From Nonomuraea solani (GTDB lineage Bacteria; Actinomycetota; Actinomycetes; Streptosporangiales; Streptosporangiaceae), in contig NZ_FNVT01000021.1 in NCBI RefSeq assembly GCF_900108335.1, positions 164,733 through 228,732 of the forward strand: a stretch of DNA of 64,000 nt, given 5' to 3'. The notes under the pieces are model-generated. The model saw only the letters and a list, made by a program, of their open reading frames with translations. It ran no database searches and was not told the DNA's origin. The first letter of the stretch is position 1; each line of letters begins with the position of its first letter. The translations under genes were made by a program, and so were the position numbers. Shown here in pieces: positions 43,916 through 52,427 of this stretch.

Positions 43916-45553
43916 TCAGGCCTTCTCGACGTCAGCCCAGTTGATCTGGTTGAGCAAGTTGAGCTTGACGTTCTTGACCTTGGTGGAGTGCCCGAAGTTG
44001 CTGCGGTAGAAGTAGATCGGGATGTACGGCAGTTCCTTGATCAGGATGTCCGTGGCCTGCTGGTAGAACTTCTGGCCCTCGGCGGCGTCGGTGGCCTGGT
44101 CGCCCTTGGCGAGCAGCCCGTCGAACTCCTTGTTGGAGTAGCCGCCGTAGTTCGAACCGGTGCCGATGGCGCCGGTGGCGAAGATCGGGGTCAGGTAGTT
44201 CTCGGCCGCCGGGTAGTCGATGGCCCAGCCCATGCGGAACAGGCCCTTGTACTCCTTGGCGTCCAGGGCGTCCAGGATGCCCTGGAACTTCTCGAACGGC
44301 TTCGGCGTCACCTCGATGCCCAGGTTGGCGCGGAGGTTGTTGGCGACGGCCTCGATCCACTCCTTGTGACCACCGTCGGCGTTGTAGCCGAGCTCGATGG
44401 TCTTGGGGCCGTTCGCGGACTCGTACAGCTTCTTGGCCTCGGCCGGGTTGTACGTGCACGCGGTGCAGGCGCCCTGGCGGTAGCCGGGGATGGCGGGGTT
44501 GATGAAGTCGTCCGCGGGAGCGCGGGTGCCCGAGAAGACCGTGTCCGTGATGGTCTTCCGGTCGATGGCCATCGAGATGGCCTTGCGCACGTCGACGTTC
44601 TCGAAGTCCTTGTTGTACTTCAGCGGGACACCGATGTAGCCGATGGAGGCGTCGGGCTCGTCGAAGTAACGGTCGCCCAGCGTCGACTTGGCACTGGCGA
44701 TCGTGGACGGCGGCAGCGAGTCGTGGATGTCGAGGTTCTCGGCCTGCAGGTCGTTGTAGGCCGTCTCGGAGCTGGTGTAGACCTTGAACTGGAGCTTGGT
44801 CCAGCCGGTCGGCTTCTTGCCGGGGTACTTGTCGTACACCGACAGCTCGATCGTCGGGTCGGTGCCCTTCTTGTAGGGCTTGTCCAGCTTGAACAGGCCC
44901 TGGCCGATCGGCTGCTCGCCGTAGGCCTGGGTCACCTTGCCGTCGGCGCCGATGGCGGCCTTGGGCATCGGGTAGAAGGCGGTGTAGCCCAGCATGGTCT
45001 TGAACTGCGAGAACGGCGCCCCCAGCGTGACCTCGAGCGTGGTGTCGTCGACGGCCTTGAGACCCTTCATCTCCTTGGCCGTCGGCGTCTTGCCCTCACC
45101 CGGGTGCACGTCGGCGTAGCCGTCGACGCGTCCGAAGAAGTAGGACGAGCCCATGGCGTTGTCCTGCAGAGCGGCGTAGTTCCACGCGCGCGCGTAGTCC
45201 GCCGCGGTCACGGGGGTGCCATCGTGCCACGTGTAGCCGGACTTCAGCTTGATCGTCCAGACCTTGCTGTCCGTGGTGGTGATGGACTCGGCGGCCTCTT
45301 CGACGGGCTGCTTGTTCTCGTCGTAACGCACGAGCGGCGAGAAGACCGCGGCGAGGACCTCAGAGCCCTCGGTCTCCGTCGTGTTCTGTGCGTTCAGGAG
45401 CTCCTGGGGCTCACCGATTTCCATGCGGACCGGCGTCTCTCCGCCGCCCGCGGCAGTGCCGCCGGTTTCCGAGGCACCGCCGCCACACGCGGCAACCGCG
45501 AGGGCGAGCAGCGCGGTACCGGCGACGATCTGTGCGCCCTTAGTAACACGCAT
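43916..45553 (-). CDS. oppA: Oligopeptide ABC transporter substrate-binding lipoprotein OppA
   Basis: A 545-residue family 5 solute-binding protein. The signal RVTKGAQIVAGTALLALAVA ends in lipobox VAAC, giving a lipid-anchored extracellular protein. Hallmarks are the Y-T-W-H-D-G-T-P-V-T-A-A-D-Y block, VDVRKAISMAIDRKTI and PYIPIYFYRSNF. It captures peptides and delivers them to OppB/OppC. The ATG has GGGAGGAATT upstream. It is the first gene of the unit and is transcribed from the 471-bp divergent region shared with the exporter genes. Confidence 0.93.
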   Translation of the reverse strand: MRVTKGAQIVAGTALLALAVAACGGGASETGGTAAGGGETPVRMEIGEPQELLNAQNTTETEGSEVLAAVFSPLVRYDENKQPVEEAAESITTTDSKVWTIKLKSGYTWHDGTPVTAADYARAWNYAALQDNAMGSSYFFGRVDGYADVHPGEGKTPTAKEMKGLKAVDDTTLEVTLGAPFSQFKTMLGYTAFYPMPKAAIGADGKVTQAYGEQPIGQGLFKLDKPYKKGTDPTIELSVYDKYPGKKPTGWTKLQFKVYTSSETAYNDLQAENLDIHDSLPPSTIASAKSTLGDRYFDEPDASIGYIGVPLKYNKDFENVDVRKAISMAIDRKTITDTVFSGTRAPADDFINPAIPGYRQGACTACTYNPAEAKKLYESANGPKTIELGYNADGGHKEWIEAVANNLRANLGIEVTPKPFEKFQGILDALDAKEYKGLFRMGWAIDYPAAENYLTPIFATGAIGTGSNYGGYSNKEFDGLLAKGDQATDAAEGQKFYQQATDILIKELPYIPIYFYRSNFGHSTKVKNVKLNLLNQINWADVEKA

Positions 45554-46024
45554 GGTGAAAGAATTCCTCCCTCTACAGGTGGGCGTAAGCGCTGAGCTGC
45601 GGTGATCGTGAGCAGCCTGACGGGGGGTTCCTGGTATCCCCCGGATTTGGCTGACATGGTCAAACCAGCCGACGCCCTGCCAGTCGATCGCGACTATCCC
45701 TCATCACTTGCCACCAGGGAGTCTCTGGCGCGTTGCAGTTCGGTCACACGTGTGCCTATCCCGCGTCACAGACAATTCGCCCATTGTGGATGGAACCGTA
45801 CGAACGATCCACAACCGGTAGTCCCTGGACGTGAACAGTCGATGAAAAATACCCCCTACAGGAGAGTGGTCCCGCCTCCGCCACCACGCCCCGCCGCGCT
45901 GGGCTACGGTTGGGCAGGTCTTGGTGACGCCTTGGAACCCGGCGTCCAAAGACTCCGTCCAATCGTCTGTGGCCAACCACCGTGACAGGCACCCCACCGA
46001 CCGGGATCCAATAGAGTCCTTGCC
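45554..46024. other. Divergent control region between opp genes and polysaccharide exporter
   Basis: 471 bp without a credible gene. It should contain the opp promoter on the minus strand and the exporter promoter on the plus strand; TAGAGT at about 46011 lies 8 nt before the exporter ATG and could give a leaderless mRNA. One inverted repeat is present at 45784-45814. Confidence 0.6.
45784..45814. promoter_or_regulatory. Inverted repeat, candidate operator
   Basis: TTGTGGAT (45784-45791) and ATCCACAA (45807-45814) are perfect reverse complements with a 15-nt spacer that itself contains CGTACG. It lies in the middle of the divergent region. Confidence 0.4.
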
Positions 46025-46960
46025 ATGAGCCAGCCGGAATCCGCTGTCGCGGACGCCCAGGCGGGCGGCCGAAGCGGGCAGGAGCCGCTGGCCAAGCTCG
46101 CCAAGAGATACGGACTTCGCCGTGCCATCGCGCGGCCGAGGTTCCCTGTCTACCTGCGCCAGCTCTGGGAGCGGCGACACTTCATCCTGACGTACGCGAC
46201 CTCGCGCAACGTCACGAAATACTCCAACTCGGCGCTCGGCCAGCTGTGGCAGGTGCTGACCCCGCTGCTCAACGCCGGCATCTACTTCCTGATGTTCGGC
46301 CTCATCCTGGGCGGCGGCAAGGGCATCGAGAACTACACGGCGTTCCTGCTGACGGGGATGTTCGTCTTCACCTACACGCAGCGGACGGTCACCGCGGGCG
46401 CCAAGTCGATCTCGGGCAACCTGTCGATGATCCGGGCGCTGCACTTCCCCAGGGCGTCGCTACCGCTGGCCTACACGATCCAGGAGCTCCAGCAGCTCGC
46501 CATCTCCATGGGCGTGCTCCTCACCCTCGTGGTCGCCACCCAGGAGTGGCCCACCTGGTACTGGCTCATGATCCCCGTCGTGCTCGCGCTGCAGACGATG
46601 TTCAACATCGGCGCCGGCCTGGTGGTCGCCAGGCTCGGGGCCACGATGCGCGACCTCAACCAGTTGCTGCCGTTCATCACCCGCACCTGGCTCTACGCCT
46701 CCGGCGTCTTCTTCGCGATCCAGGCCAAGGTGGTGGGCTCCGCCGGGCTGCCCCAGTGGGTGGCCGACGCGATGTACCTCAACCCGGCGGCGTCCTACAT
46801 CGAGTGGATGCGCGAGATCCTGATCGGTAGCTACAACAGAGGCTACGGCCACCACCCGCCGACAATGGTGTGGGTGTCTTGCGTATTCTGGGCGGTGTTC
46901 GCACTCGGCTTCGGCTTCTGGTTCTTCTGGCGGTCCGAGGAGAGGTACGGGCGTGGCTGA
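46025..46960 (+). CDS. ABC-2 type permease, polysaccharide/teichoic-acid exporter (Wzm/TagG-like)
   Basis: A 311-residue membrane protein. After a 60-residue cytoplasmic part come six hydrophobic spans; TYATSRNVTKYSNSALGQLW followed by QVLTPLLNAGIYFLMFGLIL is the ABC2 polysaccharide-export signature. Such permeases flip lipid-linked glycans across the membrane, for example galactan or teichoic acid precursors. Its 3' end overlaps the ATPase gene by 8 nt. No glycosyltransferase is next to it, so the cargo is unknown. Confidence 0.88.
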   Translation: MSQPESAVADAQAGGRSGQEPLAKLAKRYGLRRAIARPRFPVYLRQLWERRHFILTYATSRNVTKYSNSALGQLWQVLTPLLNAGIYFLMFGLILGGGKGIENYTAFLLTGMFVFTYTQRTVTAGAKSISGNLSMIRALHFPRASLPLAYTIQELQQLAISMGVLLTLVVATQEWPTWYWLMIPVVLALQTMFNIGAGLVVARLGATMRDLNQLLPFITRTWLYASGVFFAIQAKVVGSAGLPQWVADAMYLNPAASYIEWMREILIGSYNRGYGHHPPTMVWVSCVFWAVFALGFGFWFFWRSEERYGRG

Positions 46961-47819
46961 ACTGACCAAGGAGCTGTCACAGGTGAAGGGCGACAGGCCC
47001 GCCGACCCCGGCAAGGATGTCCGAGTGCATCCCAACCCGGATCCCCCGGGCAAGCAGCCCCTCGACGTCCCCACGGGCACTCCGACCGTCATCGTCGACG
47101 ATCTGCACATCGTCTACCGCGTCTACGGGGCTGCCTCGGACTCCGAGAAGGGCAACGCGGTCAACGCCCTCACGCGGCTTCTGAAGCGCCAGGGGCGCCC
47201 GCAGATGAAAGAGGTCCACGCGGTCAAGGGCGTGACCTTCGTGGCCTATCACGGCGACGCCATCGGCATCGTGGGCCGCAACGGCTCGGGCAAGTCCACG
47301 CTGCTGCGCGCCATCGCGGGCCTGCTGCCCCCGCACGCGGGCGCCGTCTACACCGACGGCCAGCCGTCGCTGCTCGGCGTCAACGCGGCGCTCATGCGCG
47401 AGCTGACCGGTGAGCGCAACATCGTCCTCGGCTGTTATGCCATGGGCATGACGCCCACCGAGGTCAAGGAGAAATACCAGGAGATCGTCGACTTCTCGGG
47501 CATCGACGAGTTCGTCCAGTTGCCCATGTCGACCTACTCCTCCGGCATGGGCGCCCGGCTGCGCTTCGCCATCTCCTCGGCCAAGACGCACGACGTGCTG
47601 CTCATCGACGAGGCGCTGGCGACCGGCGACCGCGAGTTCCGCAAGAAGAGCGAGGGCCGCATCCGCCAGATCCGCGAGTCGGCGGGCACGGTGTTCCTGG
47701 TCGCCCACGATCTCAGGGTGATCGAGGAGACCTGCAACCGGGTCATCTGGCTGCACAAGGGCAAGATCAAGATGGACGGCGATCCCAAGGAAGTCATCGC
47801 CGCCTACAACAAGGGCTGA
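46953..47819 (+). CDS. ABC transporter ATPase for polysaccharide export (Wzt/TagH-like)
   Basis: A 288-residue ABC ATPase starting at GTG within the permease end. A 45-residue proline-rich lead precedes the nucleotide domain: Walker A GRNGSGKST (108-116), the Q-loop region SLLGVNAALMRELTGERNI, signature YSSGMGARLRFAISS, Walker B DVLLIDEALATGD, and H-loop FLVAHDL. The LLGVNAALM and ALATGD variants mark the Wzt/TagH export branch. It lacks a C-terminal carbohydrate-binding domain. Forms a pair with the preceding permease. Confidence 0.9.
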   Translation: MAELTKELSQVKGDRPADPGKDVRVHPNPDPPGKQPLDVPTGTPTVIVDDLHIVYRVYGAASDSEKGNAVNALTRLLKRQGRPQMKEVHAVKGVTFVAYHGDAIGIVGRNGSGKSTLLRAIAGLLPPHAGAVYTDGQPSLLGVNAALMRELTGERNIVLGCYAMGMTPTEVKEKYQEIVDFSGIDEFVQLPMSTYSSGMGARLRFAISSAKTHDVLLIDEALATGDREFRKKSEGRIRQIRESAGTVFLVAHDLRVIEETCNRVIWLHKGKIKMDGDPKEVIAAYNKG

Positions 47820-47825
47820 CCCCTT

Positions 47826-47930
47826 CATCCTTTACGCGGTGCCGTGGCCTGCCACCCACCGCACTCCGGCTGAGGGCCCTCCAGGAAACGGCCGCTGACC
47901 CTTCAGCGGCCGTTCGCCGTTACGCGAGCC
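47826..47930. repeat. Left arm of a long imperfect inverted repeat (about 105 bp)
   Basis: The reverse complement of this segment aligns along its length with 48307-48411. The outer 37 bp differ at only four positions, all transitions, and include the identical 19-mer GGCCACGGCACCGCGTAAA (as read at the right arm). Overall identity by eye is about 80-85% with a few 1-2 nt gaps. The arm contains the exporter's terminator. Confidence 0.8.
47887..47914 (+). terminator. Terminator after the polysaccharide exporter
   Basis: AACGGCCGCTG (47887-47897) pairs perfectly with CAGCGGCCGTT (47904-47914), loop 6 nt, 68 nt past the ATPase stop. It lies inside the left inverted-repeat arm. Confidence 0.8.
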
Positions 47931-48051
47931 CACGCTGTCCGGCTTCATTCGATCTTGTGTGCGAAACGGTAGCGACGCGCGGTACGAATGACTGACAGCG
48001 AGCCTGCCGTTCCGATAGGATTCGAACGTCATTTCGATCCGAGGAACGGTG

Positions 48052-48228
48052 ATGGAGTGGGGGCGCGCGATGGCAGAACTCTCAATTGCGATTGACCACC
48101 TGGCCACCGAGGACGTGTCCGAGATCCCGAGAATGCAGCTCGCCGAGCAACTCCTCGAGCTGCACTGGCAGATGGCCAGACTGCAGGCCCAGATAGCCCG
48201 CCGCACGGGCGTTCGCATCATCCCCTGA
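48052..48228 (+). CDS. Small 58-residue helical protein between inverted repeats
   Basis: ATG 48052 has GAGGAA 5 nt upstream (GTG 48049 is also in frame). The product reads MEWGRAMAELSIAIDHLATE, then a short linker and an amphipathic helix MQLAEQLLELHWQMARLQAQ, ending GVRIIP. The helix resembles the N-terminal segment of DUF222/HNH-type actinobacterial proteins, but no nuclease part follows. It could be a free-standing adaptor, an antitoxin-like peptide or a remnant. It lies in the core of a roughly 586-bp segment bounded by long inverted repeats. Confidence 0.6.
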   Translation: MEWGRAMAELSIAIDHLATEDVSEIPRMQLAEQLLELHWQMARLQAQIARRTGVRIIP

Positions 48229-48306
48229 GCCGCAGTCGCGATGAGGAGGGCATCTTCCCCTGCCCGGCCTCTCGGTCGACCGCAAGCCACGTAGTGGGTC
48301 AAGAGA

Positions 48307-48411
48307 GCGCGCGCGTAACGGCGCCCGGCCGTGTGCGGGTCAGAGGCCGTTTCCCTGGAGGCCCTCGACCATGTACGGCGGGTGGCGGGCCACGGCACCG
48401 CGTAAAAGATG
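48307..48411. repeat. Right arm of the long imperfect inverted repeat
   Basis: Pairs with 47826-47930. It retains a degenerate copy of the exporter terminator (CGGCC ... GGCCG). The arms enclose about 375 bp that include the 58-residue gene. Confidence 0.8.
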
Positions 48412-48434
48412 GGCCATGGCACCGCGTAAAAGAT
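48387..48434. repeat. 24-bp tandem duplication
   Basis: Two consecutive 24-nt units beginning GGGCCACGGCACCGCGTAAA and GGGCCATGGCACCGCGTAAA differ at one base. They start within the outer end of the right inverted-repeat arm. Confidence 0.92.
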
Positions 48435-48437
48435 ATG

Positions 48438-48466
48438 GCCGCCGACCCCTGATCGGGGCCGGCGGC
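48438..48466. terminator. GC-rich hairpin
   Basis: GCCGCCG-A-CCCC pairs with GGGG-C-CGGCGGC around a 5-nt loop. Which transcript it would end is unclear; it is 210 nt past the 58-residue gene. Confidence 0.4.
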
Positions 48467-48674
48467 GGGGGGCTCGCGCGGCCACTGCCCTGCAGTAGTG
48501 GCGGATGCGCGAGCACGCCCCGGGCGAGGGCGCGTCCGCCCAGGCCCGTCATGAGACCTCCCGCTTGCGCGGGGCCTCGCAACCCACGCGCGCCAGTGCC
48601 TCGGGCGCTCGGCACCTGTGAGCGCCCCGATGCGGCCTGCCGCGTCAGTGCGACGGCGTCCCGGTGAAAGAGAG

Positions 48675-48707
48675 CCTTTCGATCAAAGACGGCTCCCGAT
48701 CGAAAGG
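48675..48707 (-). terminator. Inverted repeat downstream of the secreted low-complexity protein
   Basis: CCTTTCGATC (48675-48684) and GATCGAAAGG (48698-48707) are perfect 10-bp complements, 13-nt spacer, 148 nt past the stop of the minus-strand gene. Confidence 0.45.
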
Positions 48708-48855
48708 GGGGACCTTGCCGCCGGGGAACTTCTGTGGCGCGAACGGGCGGCCATGCCGCCGGCACGGCCGGCACCCGGGCGTCGGCACCTGAGACGCCCG
48801 CGAACCGTCGTACCGGCCCCTCGGCCGGCCACGCTCATCAGCGCCTCTCTCGCGC

Positions 48856-49833
48856 CTAGTCGCGCGCCCAGGAGTTCCGCACCGAGCTCGTCAGCGCGTC
48901 GGTGCTCCAGCCGAGGGCGGTGATGACGTCGCTGTAACGGCCGGTGGCCTTCTTCCCGCTGACCGCGACGAAGCCCGAGGCTTGGTCGATGACCGGGGCG
49001 AGCTCGTCCATGGAGGCGGCCTGGGAGGTGCCCGGCAGCGCCTCGGCGACCGGCGCCATCTCAGCGGGCGCGACCTGCCCGATCACCGGGGACAGCTCGC
49101 CGCTCGTGGCGCCCGGCAGCGCGCGCCTGGTGGCCTGGGTGACGCCGAAGATGGCGGTGTCGGCCGACAGAGTCTCGACGCCCCTGGTGGTGGCGTTCAT
49201 GGTCTTGGCCGTCGCGCTGCTGGTGTCGGTGACGCTGGTGCCGGTGCCCGGCAGCAGGTTGGTGGTGCTCAGCGTGCCCATCGCGCCGCCGACGGACGAC
49301 TCCAACATGCCGGTCGCGCCGCCGAAGGTGTTCATGCCGATGGCCTTGGGCTGGGTCTCGCTCTGCTTGCCCGCCTTGACGGAGGGCGTCGCCGGCTGGG
49401 CCATGCGCGCCGCGCCGCCCAGGATGGGCAGGGACTCGGTCAGGCCGCCCCCGCCGAGCGGCATGCCGCCGATGATGGGCGACAGCTCGGGCAGCGGCCC
49501 ACCCTGACGGGTGACGTCCTCGGCCGCGTTGGCCGAGCCGACCTGCTCTTCCTGGTTCTCGACCGCGGCGTCACGCTCTGCCTCGGTCATTCCCGGGTGG
49601 GCGCCGGCCTTCGGCTTGCTGGCCCCGAGCACACCGTTCAGCAGGCCGCCGCCGACCAAGCCACCCAGCAGGCCGCCGAGCGGGCTGCTCGCGGCGGTGG
49701 TGCCGGCCGGGCCGTCGATGGGAGCGTACCTGGCGGTGTTGTTCCGGACTTCCGCTTGTGCCGGCACGGCCAGAGCCGCCGCCGCCAAGCCGAATGCTGT
49801 GACGGCTACCGCCGTCTTGACTACTCGATTCAT
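48856..49833 (-). CDS. Secreted low-complexity surface protein, unknown
   Basis: A 325-residue exported protein. The signal NRVVKTAVAVTAFGLAAAAL ends in VPAQA, followed by a Gly/Leu-rich stretch SPLGGLLGGLVGGGLLNGVL, then Ala/Thr/Gly/Pro-rich sequence with recurring short units of the form ELSPIIGGM, ELSPVIGQV and ELAPVIDQA (three spaced copies). No cysteines or catalytic motifs are seen. Such proteins in mycelial actinobacteria are usually cell-surface components. ATG has GGGAAGG upstream. A 390-bp untranslated or promoter region with possible RNA structure precedes it. Confidence 0.7.
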   Translation of the reverse strand: MNRVVKTAVAVTAFGLAAAALAVPAQAEVRNNTARYAPIDGPAGTTAASSPLGGLLGGLVGGGLLNGVLGASKPKAGAHPGMTEAERDAAVENQEEQVGSANAAEDVTRQGGPLPELSPIIGGMPLGGGGLTESLPILGGAARMAQPATPSVKAGKQSETQPKAIGMNTFGGATGMLESSVGGAMGTLSTTNLLPGTGTSVTDTSSATAKTMNATTRGVETLSADTAIFGVTQATRRALPGATSGELSPVIGQVAPAEMAPVAEALPGTSQAASMDELAPVIDQASGFVAVSGKKATGRYSDVITALGWSTDALTSSVRNSWARD

Positions 49834-50225
49834 GATTGCCTTCCCGGCTCGTGATCGATCGCTCTCGAATGCGGTGGAAATGCGAATCGATAACCCCCGA
49901 ATGCCGTGGCGTGCGCGCTATGGGCACCACACGAAGCGTGCCGTCACGGCTGAGCTACTGAAGCAGTTCTATCACTCGCTGTGATCGGCCGCAGGCGCAT
50001 GAATCCCCATGTAGCAGGGGTTTGCAGCCAGGTTACCGAGTAAAGGGGGAGCGTTGAGCGGCAAGACAAAACAGGAAATAAATGGGTCTTGTTTCCGATA
50101 TTCGCGCACGGCGAGTGCGCGGCGGAGAGTAGCACCCCAGCGGCCCGCGAACAAAGAGTCGCGTAAAACAATGTCACGGGCCGGGGGCACGATTTTTCCG
50201 GTCGCGGTGGACGCGCGCGGCCGGA
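49834..50225. other. Long upstream region of the secreted protein gene
   Basis: 392 bp between kamA and the secreted-protein gene with no credible protein. The part at 50060-50100 is AT-rich and promoter-like, with CAAGAC/GTCTTG arms. A nested stem structure is predicted at 49974-50041. Confidence 0.55.
49974..50041 (-). ncRNA. Candidate structured 5' leader
   Basis: Three nested pairings are visible: ACTCG (49974-49978) with CGAGT (50037-50041), GGCCGCA (49987-49993) with TGCAGCC (50023-50029, one G-U), and CCCC (50005-50008) with GGGG (50017-50020). It starts about 140 nt before the start codon on the minus strand. It does not show the core motifs of the c-di-AMP, c-di-GMP-I or cobalamin riboswitches. 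The structure is by eye only. Confidence 0.3.
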
Positions 50226-51542
50226 TCAGACGGGTAGCAGCGCTTCCGCCGGTTCGAACGGAAAACGATCGGCGAAGGCCGGTCGCAGATCCGTCAGCCA
50301 TACCGCGCTCGGGTCGTAGCGCGCGAAGAAGGGGCGCCCGACGAGCGACGGGTCGCGCGCCTGGATGAAGTGGAGCATGAAGACCTGCTCCCCCGCGATC
50401 TCCATGACGCCGTCGACGCACACCTTGCCGGGTGTGGCCGACATCGACGGCCCGCGCACCGTGCGGCACAGACCCGAGACGCTGGAGTAGGCGTCCCTGA
50501 AGATCTCGTACGCGCGCGCCAGCGGGACCGCGAAGTAGTCCTGTGGCCCGGTGTCGCGCTCGACGAACATGTAGTAGGGGATCATCCCCATCCGTAGCTG
50601 CCGGCGCCACATGTCCGACCACACGGCCGGGTCGTCGTTGATCGACCTGATCACCGGCGCCTGGGTCCTGATCGTGGCCCCGCTGCCGAGGATGCGTCTG
50701 ACGGCCGACTCGACCAGGGGCGACTCCAGCTCACGCGGATGCGTGAAGTGGGCCATGAAAGCGAGGTTCTTGCCGGAGTTGACCACCTCCTCGAACAGGC
50801 CGAGCGTGGCGTCGGCGTCAGGGTCGGTGGTGAAACGCTGCGGCCAGTAGGCCAGCGCCTTGGTGCCGATCCTGATGGATTCCAGTTGCTCCAGCCCGAG
50901 CAACGGCTCGATATATCGCCTGATGACGGGCTCGCCCATGATCATCGCATCGCCGCCGGTGATCAGGACACTGGTCACCTCGGGATGCTGGCGGATGTAG
51001 CTCACCATCTGGCCGATGTCGTCGGAGGCGAACTTCAGGTCCGCGTCGCCGACGAACTGGGCCCAGCGGAAGCAATAGGTGCAGTAGGCGTGACAGGTCT
51101 GCCCTTGCTTGGGGAAGAACAGCACGGTCTCCGCATATTTGTGCTGCATGCCAGGCACCGGCTCGTCGCCCATCTTCGGGACGTTGAGCTCTTTCTGGCC
51201 TGCGGGGTGCGGGTTGAGCTGTGCGCGGACGCGGTTGGCCTCCGCCTGGATCTCGGCGTTCGGCGCCTCGGCCTTCAGCAGGTCCGCCAGCCGCGCGACG
51301 TCGGCCGCCGGAAGCATGTCCGCCTGTGGGAAGACCAGGCGGTATATGGGGTCGTCGGGTGCGGCCGACCAATCTATGAGTTCATCCACGACGTAGGCGT
51401 TCGTCCGGAAGGGCAGCACCGTGGCGACCGCGCGGACCTTCAACCGCTCGTCGTCCCCCAGCCCCGCACGCTGCAGTAGCTGGTCAAGGTGCTTGGACGT
51501 GTACGCCCGGAAGCGCCGCGTGCCTGCCTGGTTCAAGATCAC
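50226..51542 (-). CDS. KamA family radical SAM protein (lysine 2,3-aminomutase-like)
   Basis: A 438-residue radical SAM enzyme. The cluster motif is C150-H-A-Y-C154-T-Y-C157-F-R, the CxxxCxxC that binds the 4Fe-4S cluster and SAM. SVLITGGDAMIMG is the GGD/ribose contact, and KALAYWPQRFTTD and VIRSINDDPAVW follow. Family members use PLP to move an amino group within lysine or related amino acids; the C-terminus here lacks the long extension of classical clostridial KamA. GTG 51542 is the start, with a weak SD. It stands alone, divergent from the DUF1707 gene. The substrate is uncertain. Confidence 0.85.
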   Translation of the reverse strand: MILNQAGTRRFRAYTSKHLDQLLQRAGLGDDERLKVRAVATVLPFRTNAYVVDELIDWSAAPDDPIYRLVFPQADMLPAADVARLADLLKAEAPNAEIQAEANRVRAQLNPHPAGQKELNVPKMGDEPVPGMQHKYAETVLFFPKQGQTCHAYCTYCFRWAQFVGDADLKFASDDIGQMVSYIRQHPEVTSVLITGGDAMIMGEPVIRRYIEPLLGLEQLESIRIGTKALAYWPQRFTTDPDADATLGLFEEVVNSGKNLAFMAHFTHPRELESPLVESAVRRILGSGATIRTQAPVIRSINDDPAVWSDMWRRQLRMGMIPYYMFVERDTGPQDYFAVPLARAYEIFRDAYSSVSGLCRTVRGPSMSATPGKVCVDGVMEIAGEQVFMLHFIQARDPSLVGRPFFARYDPSAVWLTDLRPAFADRFPFEPAEALLPV

Positions 51543-51705
51543 TAGGCCGTTCCCATCTTTTTTGTTCGATCGGGTGTAAACCTCACGACCCCGTCGCGCG
51601 TCTACGGTTCTTAATACCCGGACGCGTGCACCGTGTTCCCGGTTCCGCTGGGCTCCAAGTTTTCCTTGAGGTTTGCCGACACTCGCGACATATCGTGAAT
51701 GCGGC

Positions 51706-51711
51706 TAGAAT
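51706..51711 (+). promoter_or_regulatory. -10 box of leaderless DUF1707 gene
   Basis: TAGAAT lies 8 nt before GTG 51720, with no SD in between, so translation probably begins at the RNA 5' end. Confidence 0.5.
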
Positions 51712-51719
51712 CCCGTCTT

Positions 51720-52277
51720 GTGACCGATGCTCCGGATCTGCGCGCCTCAGACGCCGACCGCGACCGCGTGGCCGCGGCGCTGGGCGAGGCACTCGCGACA
51801 GGACGACTCACCAGCGTCGAGCACGCCGACCGCCTGGACGTCGCCTACACGGCCACGACGGTCGGCGAACTCGTCCCCCTCACCCGGGATCTGCCCGAGG
51901 TGTCCGGCTCCGGCGTGCCCTCCACGCTCGAACGTCAGGCCATCAACTCCGCGTTCAGCAAGATCGTCCGGAAGGGCCGCTGGGTGGCCTCCCGTCACCT
52001 CAGGCTGGGCGCCCGGTTCGGCGCGCTCATCATCGACCTGTCGGACGCCGTGCTGCCCGGCCGCGAGATCACCATCGAGACGAACGCCCGGTTCAGCAAG
52101 ATGATCGTCCGGGTCCCCGACAACGCCAACGTGATCGACGAGGGCGGTTCGATCTTCGGCAAGCGCAACGTGACGGGCGGCTCCCAGGCCGACGGCCCGC
52201 TGATCAGGGTGACGGGGACGTCGATGTTCTCCAAGGTGATCGTCTGCCGGGCCAAGGACGACTGGAACCTGCACTAG
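51720..52277 (+). CDS. DUF1707 (SHOCT-like) domain protein
   Basis: A 185-residue protein from GTG 51720. Residues 5-58 (LRASDADRDRVAAALGEALA followed by TGRLTSVEHADRLDVAYTA) are a DUF1707 domain, a small helical module common in actinobacteria. The C-terminal half is beta-rich with repeated motifs (GARFGALIIDLSDAVLPG, NARFSKMIVRVPDN, MFSKVIVCRAKD) resembling the cell-wall-active DUF2154-like fold. No membrane span, so cytoplasmic. Function unknown. It is 150 nt upstream of plsX. Confidence 0.8.
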   Translation: MTDAPDLRASDADRDRVAAALGEALATGRLTSVEHADRLDVAYTATTVGELVPLTRDLPEVSGSGVPSTLERQAINSAFSKIVRKGRWVASRHLRLGARFGALIIDLSDAVLPGREITIETNARFSKMIVRVPDNANVIDEGGSIFGKRNVTGGSQADGPLIRVTGTSMFSKVIVCRAKDDWNLH

Positions 52278-52427
52278 GCCTGGCCAGGACTGGAACCGGC
52301 CATCAGGGGAACCAACAGGGCCTACCCGCCGGTTAACCTGACACCTGCCTTTCCTGCGATGCGGACATACCGAGCCCGCGTTCCGGTTAAGCCGTGACGG
52401 CGGGCTCGATGCCGTACGAGGTGATCA

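Larger units (their letters stand above)
48229..48855. other. Intergenic region with repeats and hairpins, no gene
   Basis: 627 bp without a credible protein. It holds the right inverted-repeat arm (48307-48411), a 24-bp tandem duplication (48387-48434), a GC hairpin (48438-48466) and an inverted repeat at 48675-48707 that may end the transcript of the secreted protein to the right. The remainder is plain GC-rich DNA. Confidence 0.65.

Noticed and set aside
45704..46444. 246-codon minus-strand frame between opp and the exporter
   Set aside because: It overlaps the exporter permease start antisense, shows no family and has no start signal.
49972..50045. c-di-AMP (ydaO-type) riboswitch upstream of the secreted protein
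   Set aside because: The conserved segments of that class are missing; only generic nested stems are seen, so it was kept as an unclassified candidate.
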